This document shows, piece by piece, positions 23,345 through 35,470 of a stretch of DNA of 64,000 nt. A model generated the notes under the pieces. The model ran no database searches. It was not told the DNA's origin and saw only the letters and a list, made by a program, of their open reading frames with translations. Source of the stretch: Gordionus sp. m RMFG-2023 (Eukaryota; Nematomorpha; Gordioida; Chordodea; Parachordodidae); assembly GCF_954871325.1 (NCBI RefSeq), contig NC_088776.1:20584052-20648051 (forward strand), written 5' to 3'. The translations under genes were made by a program, and so were the position numbers. Positions within the stretch are counted from its first letter, which is position 1, and the number at the start of each line of letters is the position of its first letter.

Positions 23345-23700
23345 TATTATGTCGCGGTTCGGAAACGGTTACGGTTCAGATATTTATAAGGGTTTATCAT
23401 GGTTTAAAGGTTTGTTACGGTTCACTCCAGGTCACTGATCGAAACATAACATTTACTTAAAAAAAATTCCTGTAGAGGTACCATTTGCACAGCCCAGCCT
23501 GGGTTTTATATTTTCAAGCCCAGATTTTATTTTTTCAAGTTCGGCCCAGTCCGGATTTTTTTTTTTAAAATTTTCAGGCCTCAGATTTATTTAAAATATA
23601 TTTTATTTATTTTTAATTTTTATAGATAATAATGACGATTTAAAATATTTGTTTTTAAAATTTAAAATAAGGTATAACACACAATAGCGAAGTCTACACA
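23345..23700. repeat. Two MITE fragments side by side
   Basis: 23350-23440 matches the right end of the GGATCCAAACCG MITE (compare 54950-55028: GGTTACGGTTCAGATATTTA is shared). 23474-23700 is a GC-block MITE fragment starting AGAGGTACCATTTGCA, as in 8251-8576. Confidence 0.55.
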
Positions 23701-24882
23701 AAGCAAATTAAATTTAAACAAGCGAACCACAAAAAATCAAAATAATAATTTAGTATATAATATAATATTTATGCGAGAGATGAATAATCCTAATTATTAT
23801 TTATTTCTCAGTTTTTCTAGTATAGTTGAGTTCAGTATCCATCATTTAAAAGAAATGAAAGCGCATTTTCGTAATAATATAAAATTATTATGAAAACACA
23901 AATAAATTTCAATCATAACCCCCCCCCCCTCCCCTATACGTCATTGACACTATTTAATAATATTATAATAAAGATAAAGCTGAAGAAACTTAAAATATTT
24001 TTAGAAAGTTTTTAACAATAATTTATTTTGTACCCATCAGAAAAAATTTATTAAGCTCTAATGACCCTTACATGAAAGTTTATCATTAAAAAACATTAAT
24101 CACGTCAATATAATAATAAATTTATATAAAATTATATTTTAATCACTCTGTATTTTTGATGGATAGGCGTATCCTGAATCTTCGTAAGGGAGGGAGTGGG
24201 GATTTTTGATTGGCTTTTTAAACAAACATTTTATTGAAATGTTTAACCTTCGCGTTTCGAAAGCTTTTAAATCTAATTACATTTTTTAAAAAATAATTTT
24301 TGGCCTACACTCAATGACATAATATGTCATTGCTTATACTTTAAAAAAATTCCCAGACAAAGGAAGATAATTTGTCGAATTAATTTTTTTCATAATAAAA
24401 TAATTGTTTTTTTTAATTAACGATTAAATGGCCCCTGGAAGAGTTTAGGATCAACCTTTTTTAAAAATATTTTATTGTGCAGAAAAATTAATTCAGCAAA
24501 TCATTATCCTTTTTTTAGGAAATAAATAATAAATTAGCTTAAGACATACGTAGAAAACCACTTTGAGAAAACCTTCTGCCTGGAAATGACCTTATACTTA
24601 TTCTTATTTTTATAATTGATTTATGTACTCATTTTTTAGGGAAAAGAAGGAGCAGAGGGAATGTCGGGGAAATTTCTTATGAACTTAAATGAAATTTACG
24701 AGGAGATTCCCCCCAACCTCCCCCGGTTACACCAATATCCTGGTGCTTAATATTTTATCTTAGGCACATGGTATAATAGCGAAAATGCCACATTTCACAT
24801 AATTTATCATAATTCCTAAAGTTTTGTTGGTAAAGAGCTACAAATTTTTTAATGGAAAGGAATTAGGTACACATTGTTATAT
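23701..24882. other. Spacer with hAT debris
   Basis: C-run with CCTATACGTCATTG at 23921-23946 and GGCGTATCCTGAATC near 24166 look like decayed hAT ends with their adjoining G/C tracts. No gene seen. Confidence 0.35.
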
Positions 24883-25755
24883 TAGGAGAGACCGGGGTTA
24901 TATTGTCAATAAAAAATTGAAGTACTATAAAAAATAGATGAAGCAAATTATCCAAAATGCTAAAATTTATTTTTATTCTTTATATATATCTCTTTAATGT
25001 GTAAATTAATAAAAAAAATTGTTTAGTATACTAAAAATTTTAAGAAAAAATTTAAGAATTATGAAAAACACCGGGTACCTATTATCTTTTCGAGTTGCGT
25101 GTTATAGTACTTTTTTATTTTTGGATATTTTAAATTTGTTTTATATAATGAAAAATAAATTATCAAAAATGAATTCATCAAGTTTATCTATATTATATAT
25201 AAATCACTAGGAAGAGCTCTTTGCCACTTAAAATTGTCCTAATTTACAAAAAAATAACTTCATATTGTCATTCGGTGCCCTAAAAAACAACTTCTAATTT
25301 TCTTATAAATTTATTTAGTTTTGTTTTTTACTCAAAATATTCCCAGCTTTAAAAATGGTTAATACATGCCCCACCAAAATCTGCCCCAGGTCTTCAATAT
25401 TAATTAAAAATGTTTGGAGATATTAAATTCTCATGAATATTTTAAATATATTTATTCATGCTAAAATTGAGTTTATTTTATCATTTAGAATTGTTATTAA
25501 GTCATAGTAACATTGATAAAAAATTTATTAATAAAAATGTAAAAAAATTAAAAAGTTACATTTAAAATGTTAAAATTTGAATTTACATTTAAAATTTCGC
25601 ATGAGCAATTATGCAAGAAACATTTGTAGACCTACTTAAACACCTTATTAAAATACACATTGGACTTAAATTTCAAATCTCAAAATTTATTAGTTTTTAA
25701 ATTATTTGAGAAGAAATTACTTGCCCCGGGATAACACTATCCCCGGTCTCCCCTA
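24883..25755. mobile_element. MITE with TAGGAGAGACCGGGG ends
   Basis: Left end TAGGAGAGACCGGGGTTA; right end is the inverse of TAGGGGAGACCGGGGATAG. 873 bp, AT-rich interior, no credible coding frame. A lone related end (TAGGAGAGACTGGGACAGG) occurs near 33767. Superfamily not assigned because no clear target duplication is visible. Confidence 0.5.
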
Positions 25756-26582
25756 CTTATTTTGTTTTACTTCTTTATTTAATTTTCTTGTAAATAATAA
25801 TTTTTTTGCCCCGTTCTACTTTTTTGATGTTAGATAATTAAAGTATTATTATTAATATGTATGATCATCTTATTTATCTAAGCATAAAAACAATCTTATA
25901 ATTCAGACTTATATCGCCTTGAAGGTTAATATAATTGAAAATATTAATAAATATTATTTTTTGATAGAATACATATAAAATGTTCAATTAAAATTATTAA
26001 TAGGATAAAAATGAAAAAAACTTATGTTATATTTTTGGGAAACCTCATAAGTATATATGTAATAATCATAATAATGAGTACCAGGGCCCTTTAATATGAA
26101 TTGGGGGGGGATCAATTGTGTAATTCAAATCTCAGGGACTATCTCAAGTGGCATATCCATGTTGTAATTAAATAATGTTATATTTAGTTACTAGGTAGGT
26201 ATGCTAAGATGCCTAGGGGGTTCTGATGGGTACACTCCTGCAAGGCAAGAAGGGGAAGGAAAACATATGTTCCAACTTTTTCCCGGAAGTGAAATTTTTT
26301 TATTTGTACAGTTATAGTGTATTTTAACTTATATCCCAAATTAATGCTTTTCTTTTCGCTTTTTTTATAAATTTAATTATTTCATAAATATTTTTAAAAA
26401 TTATTTCTTTCTAAATATACTATGCACTAATTTTGAGATAAAGAATCCCATGATAGGAAGTTATTTATTAAATTACCAAATAGTACATCTTTATGTAAAA
26501 TGGTAAAGTTTAAACTATAATTTAAATAATAATTATTATTTTATAAAATTGTATCTTCGTTCATTAGGATTATAAAATACTC
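25756..26582. other. Spacer downstream of GPCR gene
   Basis: AT-rich, with a G run near 26103. AATAAA on the minus strand at 26464-26469, about 115 nt after the GPCR stop, is a possible poly(A) signal. Confidence 0.35.
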
Positions 26583-27836
26583 TCATATAATTTTAATAAC
26601 GAAAATATTTTGATAGCATGGATCAATGTAACTCTTGAAGGCTAATCGAACATTGTTATCAAAAAACAAATTTATGTAGACCCCAATCAAAGCGTTCAAA
26701 TGTTTTATGTAATGGACAATGAATTGTATATTAGATAGGCGGATATCAAGAGTTGTGCTGTAAAAATATCCAGTGTAATATACAAATACTATAAATGGAA
26801 TGTTAAAACAAAATATTTGAATACTTTGAGCCAATATCAGTACTTTGACCTGATTTTTAATATGATGACCAATCCTAGTTCGGATGTTATCAGCAATGAT
26901 TGGTTCGTTAGCCGTTTCTGACAAGTACCTCATGGGTAAACTATTCGTATCTCCTATATCTCCCACAAATATTGGGGAATCTATATGTGGTACAGTATTA
27001 ACAATGACTTTTGAGGCTAATATAGAGGCAGGATTTAGAGGACTGCTACAATCGCTAATTCTAATTGAGCTGAATGTGGATTTTATTTTACTTTTCAGAA
27101 TTTGAGTCAATTTTTGATTACGACACAAAAGTATGCAAATATTGCCAAGTATTGATATGCAGACTGGGATTAGGTAGTTTAGTGTTGCAATAATAGGATC
27201 GTAGATTTTATTTATCCTGTCCAATTTTTCTATAGCATAAACACTTTCCTGCATTTTCAGGGAGGTTATTGGGATAGAAGGAAGTGCTGGAGGCCATATA
27301 GCATATTTGTAGACATTCCCAGCTGAATTATTTGAATTATTGAGCGGAGTAATGGGATAAGAAATTTGATTTTGATGGACTTTCCCCTCATTATGCTCCA
27401 TGTTCCATATTAGAGAAAAAGGAATGGCCAAACACATATTTGCAAATATTATAGCTACACATATTTTTGTTATCTTTCTGCGCGTGAACGTGAAAGAATA
27501 ACTATAGGGACTTGAGATAGCATAGAATCGGTCAAAGGCTATAAGCGCCGTTATCCAATTGACTGAAGCGGCACAAAATTCTATACACCAAGGTTGGACT
27601 TTACCTATATAAAATAGAAACGATCGATAATGAACAACATTTTTCCCTATTTGATAAAAAGTGAGAGGCCAACATACGAAATGTAATATGGATAAGACAT
27701 CGGCTGCCATGATGAAATATATGTAAATATAAAAATGAGGCTTTCTATGAAGTCTCAGAGTGCACATGAAATACATGGCATTTCCAAAGAGCCCAGAGAG
27801 TATTAATATTGGCATGAAGTATATTTCGAAAATCAT
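26583..27836 (-). CDS. Divergent rhodopsin-like (class A) GPCR
   Basis: An uninterrupted 417-codon frame with an in-frame TAA directly before the ATG. Seven hydrophobic segments lie at about residues 5-27 (with the GN of TM1 at 18-19), 36-61 (AAD in TM2), 82-101, 122-145, 212-238, 328-355 and 366-392. The TM3 end reads FDRFYAI at 101-107, a DRY-type motif. Intracellular loop 3 is long (about 239-327), Ser-rich. Extracellular loop 2 is also long (146-211) and carries NNS/NSN sequons. TM7 has LNALIGVYINLFF where most class A receptors have LN..NPxxY. ECL2 has no Cys, so the usual TM3-ECL2 disulphide is absent. The N-terminus is very short, so an upstream exon is possible. Ligand unknown; peptide-receptor-like overall. 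Expected at the plasma membrane. Confidence 0.85.
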   Translation of the reverse strand: MIFEIYFMPILILSGLFGNAMYFMCTLRLHRKPHFYIYIYFIMAADVLSILHFVCWPLTFYQIGKNVVHYRSFLFYIGKVQPWCIEFCAASVNWITALIAFDRFYAISSPYSYSFTFTRRKITKICVAIIFANMCLAIPFSLIWNMEHNEGKVHQNQISYPITPLNNSNNSAGNVYKYAIWPPALPSIPITSLKMQESVYAIEKLDRINKIYDPIIATLNYLIPVCISILGNICILLCRNQKLTQILKSKIKSTFSSIRISDCSSPLNPASILASKVIVNTVPHIDSPIFVGDIGDTNSLPMRYLSETANEPIIADNIRTRIGHHIKNQVKVLILAQSIQIFCFNIPFIVFVYYTGYFYSTTLDIRLSNIQFIVHYIKHLNALIGVYINLFFDNNVRLAFKSYIDPCYQNIFVIKII

Positions 27837-28417
27837 TTATAATACTTTATATATTTCTTAAGGTTTTAATTTGATTAAATTAGGAAATATTAATTTTGTA
27901 AATTAAATATATGGTAATTAACGAAAATTTATTGGGCTATATGCTAGATTGGTTAATAAATACTTAATTTATTTAATTATGTTGAAATTCAAAATTTTTG
28001 ATTGATAATTTTTATAAAAAAATATGGGTCTAAAAATCATACTATATATAAATCTAAATTTTTAGAAAATTAAATTTTTCTAAAATAATGATTTGTTAAT
28101 TAAAATGAAAAAAATTATGTCAATTCAAATAATAATTTTGATATTCTTAAATTAAATTAAAATTGAAAGGAACATATAAAATAATTGTCTTTATGACGCA
28201 AATGAATTATATTACAATTTTATTATTTCTTTTATAGATTATTTGATTGAAATTGTATTTTATCTAAACTCCATCTTAAAATTCATTATGAGCCTTGTAA
28301 TTGTACAATATTATATTATGGATTTGTTATTATGTATCATTAATTATTAATCACTTTGGTTAATTTACTATATAATTTCAATATCCAGCTTAGCTTATAC
28401 AATTATATCTATACAAG
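27837..28417. other. AT-rich upstream region of GPCR gene
   Basis: Very AT-rich; presumably includes the GPCR promoter, but no individual motif stands out from the composition. Confidence 0.35.
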
Positions 28418-30409
28418 CACTTAACCAGGAATTTTCTACAGGGGGCATTTTTATATTGTAATATATTTTTTCAACATTAAAAATTTATTAGAACCAATCA
28501 TATTTTAAAAAATGTTAATTTTGAACACGAATAATAAAATAATGGAAAATACAAAAATATTTAAGCGCCAATAAATTGTTAAGAAATAATCAGATTAAAA
28601 TTTAGAATAAAACATTATATGATGATTTAAAAAGTTAATCAAAATATTGTTCATAAATGAAAATTACATCTGTGCGATTGCGCCAATTTTTCTATAATTA
28701 GTTTTATATTAGGGAATTAAATATCAATGTATATTATGTAAAGCTGGTCCGTTCAATCGATTTTAAGATGTCGTACATCTAGGATAGGTTTTTATTCTCT
28801 GTAATAATAAAAAGATCCTCTTGTTTGTGCTTGTATACTAATTGGTATTGTGGACAAAATATACAATAAATTTAATATATTTGGAAAAACTCTAAAATAT
28901 ATTTTGAATTATACATTGCTTCCATTTTAAAGGGTCATCTACTAAATAGTTCATACTAAGATTTAAATTTTGAAATTAATATTCCTTCAGATACATTTAT
29001 ATCCTCGGAATTTTTTTTATCTAAAATGTAATTTTTTCAATATCAAGGTTTAATATATCCTCAGAGGGAGCTATAGTCATATTATTTGTAATTTTGATAA
29101 AACCATTTGATTAATCATAAATCGTTCATTGATTTGAGTAAAAAATGTATCCAAAATTGGAATAAAAATGGTTCAGTTATTTTAAAGTAGTCCTCAATTG
29201 AGTTTACGTTAATATTTGGTGATTTGTTTGTCTAGGTGAAAGTCGAGATTGCGAATCTCAAAATCTAATTTTCCTTTTACCTAATCACATATCGTGAAAT
29301 TCTTGGTCGATATAATCTCTTAATTTTCTAAGCTGTAATATAACAATATTCACGATTCTCATAACTTCAGCCAAATCCATATAATTTTTTTTGAAAAATG
29401 CTGCATAAAATTGTTGTGTATAATTAAATAATTTATTAATATATTCCAATGCAAAAAAAATCGGCAGTTATATTGATTCTAATAATGTATCAACTGCAGA
29501 TAAAATATCTGGTTCAGGTCATTCTGATATTTCTCCTTGGGCGCTCAAAATAGGCTTTTCTAGATCTAAAGATGCTGAACAGTTGATGTTGAAGGCTTCA
29601 TTTTGTCGGGCATGCTTTTTGCAGTATCTTTCTTCGGTAACAAGAAGTCTCAAAAATAATTATATTCACCTAATGCTGTCAGTTTGGATATCTGAACTAG
29701 AGATCTACTGCAGGGCCTATTTTACAAAAATAATTTCGGGTTCGGACTGGGTCGGGTCTAATATTTTAAAAAAAATTAGAACGGGTGGAGCCTAATATTT
29801 AAAAAAAAATTAAGACCGTGCTTAAATTTTTAATATGATATCAATCAGTTTTGTAGAATAAATTAATGTATTTAAAATTCTTATAAGAAACAAGACGCCA
29901 ATAATTTTTAATTTGTAAAATATATTTTTTCGGGTCGAGCATTCGGGACAAATAAAAAAAATTATTCGGGATAGGGCCGGATCGGATAATATTTTAAAAA
30001 AGATTCTGGGGTGGTCCAGGCTTTAAATATTGAAATATTAGGCCAGATGCAGATCATGATCTAAACATTTCATACACTCTAGAAATTTTACTTAATCATA
30101 GTTATTGATAGAGATAAATTCAATATAAATTTTTTTTTTGGGCTTATAAAATTTTCTTATATCCATCAACCATTAGTGTTAACGGTTTAAAAAAATGTAA
30201 AATGATAAACTTGAAATATTCGTGAGATAAAATACTAATACTAAGGACATATTTAAATTAATTTTATTTAAATAAATTTTAACTATTTTCTAATAGAAAT
30301 AGAATACTTTGCAATTCACAATTTATAAAAACCTCATATATTTTTCCAAAATACGCCGGGGGTGGGCGTTTCTTACTTTGCCCCCTACCCCCCTCTAGCT
30401 ACGCTCAGG
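28418..30409 (-). mobile_element. hAT relic, second copy of 2.6-4.1 kb element
   Basis: The left part (CCAGGAATTTTCTACAGGGGG, then ATTTATTAGAACCAATCAT) and the body (ATCGTTCATTGATTTG near 29124) match the element at 2639-4133. The right end has a G/C-rich tract and AGCTACGCTCAGG. Transposase remnant on the minus strand around 29.1-29.35 kb is full of stops. A GC-block MITE (29698-30065) is nested. The exact target duplication is unclear. Confidence 0.6.
29698..30065. mobile_element. GC-block MITE nested in hAT relic
   Basis: Begins CTAGAGATCTACTGCAGGGC and ends near the inverse of TTTAGATCATGATCTGCAT. Interior blocks of GGGTCGGGT/GGCCGGATCGG alternate with A/T tracts. It splits sequence that is continuous in the 2.6-4.1 kb copy (TGGATATCTGAAC before, ATTTCATACACTCTAG after). 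Confidence 0.55.
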
Positions 30410-31366
30410 AATCTATATAACTACAAGTTAGGTTAGATCTTTAATAGCAAAAAAACCATTTACATGATTTATCTTTATAAATACCAGATTTTGATTGAAA
30501 ATTATTTATGGGCAGTCTCCTGAGCATTTTTTAAAAATTAAGCTGATTGCCCATTTGTCCAAAAATATTTTTAACCCGCCCAATGTTAAAAAATAATCTA
30601 ATGGCTGGGTTGACTCTTTATTTATTTTAATTTATTTTTTAATTAAACTTATAAAATATGCAATATTATGAAATAAGAAAATCATTTTTAATAAATAGAA
30701 GTCTGTTCTGCTAATTTCGCCCGAAAAATATTTAAAATTCACCCATCTATGGTCCACCCATTTTTAATGATATCTTTTAACCCATCCGCCACCCGCCCAG
30801 TCTTTAAAACATTTCAGCATGCATGCCCACGCCCGCTTGGAGAATGGAAGGACTGGCTAAAAACCTACTCATTGCAGACCTCTAGTCAAGACTCACGATT
30901 TATGTATTTAGTACATTAAGAAACAAAAATTACCTAGGTTCTGTTTAAAGATACAAATTTAATTGTCAATATTTTTTTCTAATGCAAACCCGAGAGTTTT
31001 CAAGCCCAAACCGAACCCACCTTTTGTTTTTTATGCCTTGAACTACCGAACGTACTCGATCCTACCCACGAAAGCTCATAATATAAACCCTTTTTGATAA
31101 ATTTTTTTTTTTAAATATAAAATTCGTCTACATCCGATATGTTTTAAAAAACATTTACATCAAAGATGAAGATGAGTTTAAGGGAAAATCTTATATAAGA
31201 TTCAAAAAATATTTCCTATTTTTCTATTGAGAGGGGAGGGGTGGTAACAATGGAGAGTAAAATATTCAGTCCCTTTCCATTTTATAATATTTTCCTATTC
31301 CTATTTTTTAAATATTTTGATACCGTGTGTTAATAAATTTATACTTTCTAAGATATGTAAATTAGA
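30410..31366. other. GC-block MITE remnants and spacer
   Basis: 30540-30895 has GCCCGCC-type blocks and ends near GCAGACCTCTAG, so it is a MITE remnant similar to 38917-39270. 30985-31080 has AACCGAACCC-type blocks. No gene. Confidence 0.45.
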
Positions 31367-32133
31367 AATCTGCAAAGCCCAGTTAATCCCGGCCGGAAAA
31401 ATTTCTAAAAAAAATTAAAACGGGCCGGGCGAGGAAAATTAAAAAAAAATTATAACGGGGTGAACCGGGCAAAAATATATGGTTGGGCAACGATGAAAAA
31501 TATTTGTAGGCTGAGCGTCACAATTTATACATAAAATATCAGACAAGGTCTCTTAGATCTCTGATTTTTAGTAAAATTGTCAATAGATTTTTGATATATT
31601 TATTGAATTTCAACTTAATTATGTATTCTGATTAATTCTATTTAAAAATAAATTACAATGCTTATTTCTTTATTTTGATGCTAAATCTATAGATAATATA
31701 GTAAATTAACAAAAAAATTAATGCACAGTATTGTACAGATATAAACACAATTGATTTTACATAGAAATAAAAGTTATAAGAGCCTTAATTGACAATAGGG
31801 AAAAAAATATATATATCAAAGAACCTGTAGACCTGGCCCTAAACTCGGTTCCTTTTTAACATACAGGGCCAGGCCTAATATTTTCAATAGCCATTATTAT
31901 CTATAAAAATTGAAAATAAATAAAATATATTTAAAGATTGTGGATCATAGAGCAATATATCCATTTAGGGTTGTTAAAAAGACTGATTCGTGTCGATTTT
32001 TGAAAATACCCGATTAAGATTTTAGCCAAGATAATTTTATGAGAACCTCGGATGTCCAAACATTTCTACCATCTATGAGTAAAATCTACATCATATTTTT
32101 GACTAATCTTAATCTGGTAGTTTTTAAAAACTG
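31367..32133. repeat. Cluster of MITE fragments
   Basis: 31367-31563 is a short GC-block MITE (AGAAATCTGCAAAGCCC to AGATCTCTGA). 31828-31935 is a fragment with AGACCTGGCCCT and AGGGCCAGGCCT in inverse orientation. 31968-32133 is a diverged TAGTGTTGT-type MITE (GGGTTGTTAAAAAGACTG). Confidence 0.5.
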
Positions 32134-33932
32134 ACCCAAGAAAATATTTCAAGTAAAATATATTCAAATTAATTGCAATTTATTTTTGGTGATATTCAAT
32201 TCAATTAAAAGCAACAAAGATACACTCAGTATTTAAATACCATTTTTAAGGGAAAAATTTATTTTAGATAAGTATCATTTTATCCCTCCTTTTCTCTATC
32301 TCTAATTCAGGCAATTACCTATGTTATCAGCCTAATTGTAAGTGTGGTGATTCAAACTCACTCCTTTTACGACAAATGTGGATATAAGATAATCTGATAA
32401 ATATGGATTTCGAATTCGCTGAAAAACGATCAGTAAAATGCCGAATAGGCATATTTTAATTTTTTTTTGAAAGGCTTTATGTAGAAAACAAAACACCCTG
32501 TCTGGTTTTTTTTAAGAAGAAATCGCGGAAATTTTTCTAAAAAAAGATCCGGGCTGGGCCGGCACGTGAAAATAGTACTAGTGCAGGTTTCTAATATAAA
32601 TTTAAATTGTAATGGAAATTTAACGGGCAGGAGAACTTTTCGTAAAACTTTAATGGGCTGGCCCGGGTACTTTTGTAAACTTTTTATGGGCCAACCGAGA
32701 AAATTTAAAAAAAAACAATAAAGGGACGCCCCCGGAAAAAATTTTCGGGCAGGGCTGGATAGATGTACAAAAATACTTAACGGGCCGAAGCGGACAGGCA
32801 TAAGCAGATCTCTAATGTGAATTTCCCCCTCTCCCAAATATATTAATCTACTATTAATAAAAATACAATATTTTTCAATATATCAAGTATTGAGGTATAG
32901 ATCAAATCAAATTTTTTGTAAAATTGACGTAATACTTTTCAAAATATTAGGTATTATTAGATTATTTTTGTTTAAATTTGATGGATACTTATTAAATTTA
33001 ATTTACTTTAAAAGGCTTATAAATTAAATTGCAAAAATATTTCCAATATTTTCTGGGTCAAAAAAAAGGTATAAACATTATACAATAATAATTTAATATA
33101 TAAAAGCATAGGCCTAGCCAGGACTTTACTAAGGGAAGGGAGGAAAGCATTATTAGTGGGGTTTTCTCCATAAATCTAAGGTCTTTAGTCAACTTATTTT
33201 AGGCCTTTGGTTGTATTATTTTTATTAAATCTAAATTTCATTAAAAAAATAAACACAAACTTTCTATCGAATAACAAAAATATTTTTTATAAAATCTTGA
33301 AAGTAATTTAATATACGATTTTGTTAAAATTTTTATATCTATGAACCTTTTAAAACTTTTTAAAAAAATTCTAAGTTTGGACTCAACCTTTTCTATAAAA
33401 TATAAAATTTTCTAAAATATTATAATTTTTTTTAAGGGGGTAATATTTTATTTAAAAAAAAACAAATTTTTCATTTACAAATTATAATTAAAAATATATA
33501 TTAATAAACAAATAATATATTAAAAATGAATTAAAAAATATATATGTATAAAAGAGAAATGAGATAAAAAAAATTTTTTTTTTAAAAAGGGTACAAATCA
33601 CCCTAGAGAAGAGTGAATGCTTAAAAAATTGGACCGGCAGATTTCCAGGGAAATCTGCTGACAAAGGTAAAATCCTTCATTGGGGTCCCCTGAGATCTGC
33701 CTCATTTTTTTTCCTATAGTTTTGATGAAATTGAGAGCATCACTTATTAGTTTTTTTAAAATGATTAGGAGAGACTGGGACAGGATAATATGAATATGTT
33801 GACTTGTTTTTTGTAAATTATATGACAGTTTTGGCCATTTCAGGCGGATAACTAAGAGGAAGGGGGGGGGTGCAAATTTGTGTTCTCGAAAATATAAATT
33901 TAAGCTAATAAAAATTTTCCTCCTACACTAGG
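32134..33932. other. MITE relic and spacer
   Basis: 32510-32818 is a GC-block MITE (GATCCGGGCTGGGCCGG to CAGATCTCTAATG); the 135-codon frame crossing it is a repeat artefact. A lone TAGGAGAGACTGGG end is near 33767. Nothing else supported. Confidence 0.45.
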
Positions 33933-34722
33933 AACGTATGCAGCAAGGGGAAGGAGGGGGGGGCAGGGAGACAAATCCCCTCAATCTAAAATTCAGATGC
34001 TAACTAAAAAAAATTAAAAATATTATCGCATATATATAATTTGCATTTGTTTGTTACATTACAGCAGAAATAAATACGCTACTAATTTATTCTATGAATA
34101 AATATTGATTTCAAATTTTTTTTGAAATTATATTTATCTACCAATTTAAAATTTCCCTCCAAATTATTTGAAACATTTCACTGCAAAAAGAAAGCAATAT
34201 ATTTTAAAAAAATGATAGTGATTTGATTTAGATTATCAGAATAGCCGAAAGCATTACATAGGAACTTAAGGAAATTGCTAAATATAGATGACGAATTTCA
34301 TAAATTCATGTCATTGTTGAGTCAAAAGCAAAGCTTTGTGCATTTAATATTTATCCACGTCGACTCGCAGTAAGGAAGCCCATTCATTCAATATTGATAT
34401 AGAGTCATTATAACTTTCAAAAATACTTTATAAGTTTATATACATGCAATAATGTTTAAGAATATTTTTGTGCATTAATGCATGTTTCCAACATTTTAAA
34501 ATATCATTTATATCTATATATTAAACTTTAAATTAGAAAATTTATATTTACACATTTAATATTTTATCATTAATTTTTATTTCAATATTTCAATTTGTAT
34601 ATTATTAATTGTCAATATTTGATTATCACTATTCCTAATAAATTTCTACTCCTAGAATAATTCTAAATTTTTTAATCCCCCCCCCTCTCCATAGCGAATT
34701 TCTACATACGCTCTTGGGATAA
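33933..34722 (+). mobile_element. Internally deleted hAT copy E
   Basis: Left end GGAACGTATGCAGCAAGG followed by a G run and GACAAATCCCC; right end a C run, then ATTTCTACATACGCTC. The interior at about 34315-34410 (GAGTCAAAAGCAAAGCTTTG, CGACTCGCAGTAAGGAAGCC) matches hAT copy A in the same orientation. About 0.8 kb, non-autonomous, decayed ends. Confidence 0.6.
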
Positions 34723-34944
34723 ATCATAAATTATTATATATATAAATTATAAATGTAAATCATTCCTCAGTATAATGGTTTATTGTAATTTAAATCAATG
34801 AAATGAAAAATATAATTTGTAATACGAATTCAACGTATATTTGCGATAATATTAAAAAATATTTTTTTGTTAATATACTATTTGATAATTAATTTTTATA
34901 TAAGAAAATAAAAAAGCACTTTATGAAAAATTATTAAATTTACT

Positions 34945-34950
34945 TTTATT
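34945..34950 (-). promoter_or_regulatory. Poly(A) signal AATAAA of collagen gene
   Basis: AATAAA on the minus strand about 30 nt after the collagen stop codon. Confidence 0.5.
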
Positions 34951-34979
34951 GCAAAAAAAAGGATTTATAAATTGAATCT

Positions 34980-35470
34980 TTAACGACTGCATACGATACA
35001 GGGTATCTCCCTCCCATCGTAGTACGTACTACAGGGTAAAATTCCGCACTTTGATTCAACAGGCCATAGACCGCTAGCTCCATGGTAATGTTCCTTTCCA
35101 TCAATTTCAAAACCTTCCGGTGTTTCGTCCACACAAACATACTCAGCCCGAGCCTTTTCATTATCAATGGACATCAAATAACCTTTATATTCTTCAAACC
35201 ATCCTTGTGGACAATGTACGTGGGCTGGTAGTATAACGTGAAGACAATGATTCCTCCTCAAGCAAACGGAACAAGCAGCTAAGTGTAAGTTAGCTGCGTT
35301 TGAGAGGAAGGGACCGCCCTCAGGGTAAAAATGGAATTGAGCTCCGTATATCTTGGATATAGTGCGACCCACCACTGCATTTGTAAAGTCTTTGCCCTGA
35401 ATACGATTTGGTAGACAGATGTAGTTAAATCCACCTCCTGTTTGTTTATTGCTACCTCCGGCTACTTTTC
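34980..35470 (-). CDS. Collagen exon 14: C-terminal domain part 2 and stop
   Basis: 491 nt, starting with a completed Gly (GKVAGG) and ending CIVCSR then TAA. Cys-rich with [33 protein letters not shown] and [10 protein letters not shown], the hallmarks used for the short-chain collagen C4-like assignment. Confidence 0.9.

Noticed and set aside
26884-27105. Plus-strand 73-codon frame
   Set aside because: Antisense shadow of the GPCR gene.
32430-32837. 135-codon minus-strand frame with Pro/Leu-rich segments
   Set aside because: Spans a GC-block MITE, whose GC islands suppress stops in several frames; no domain.
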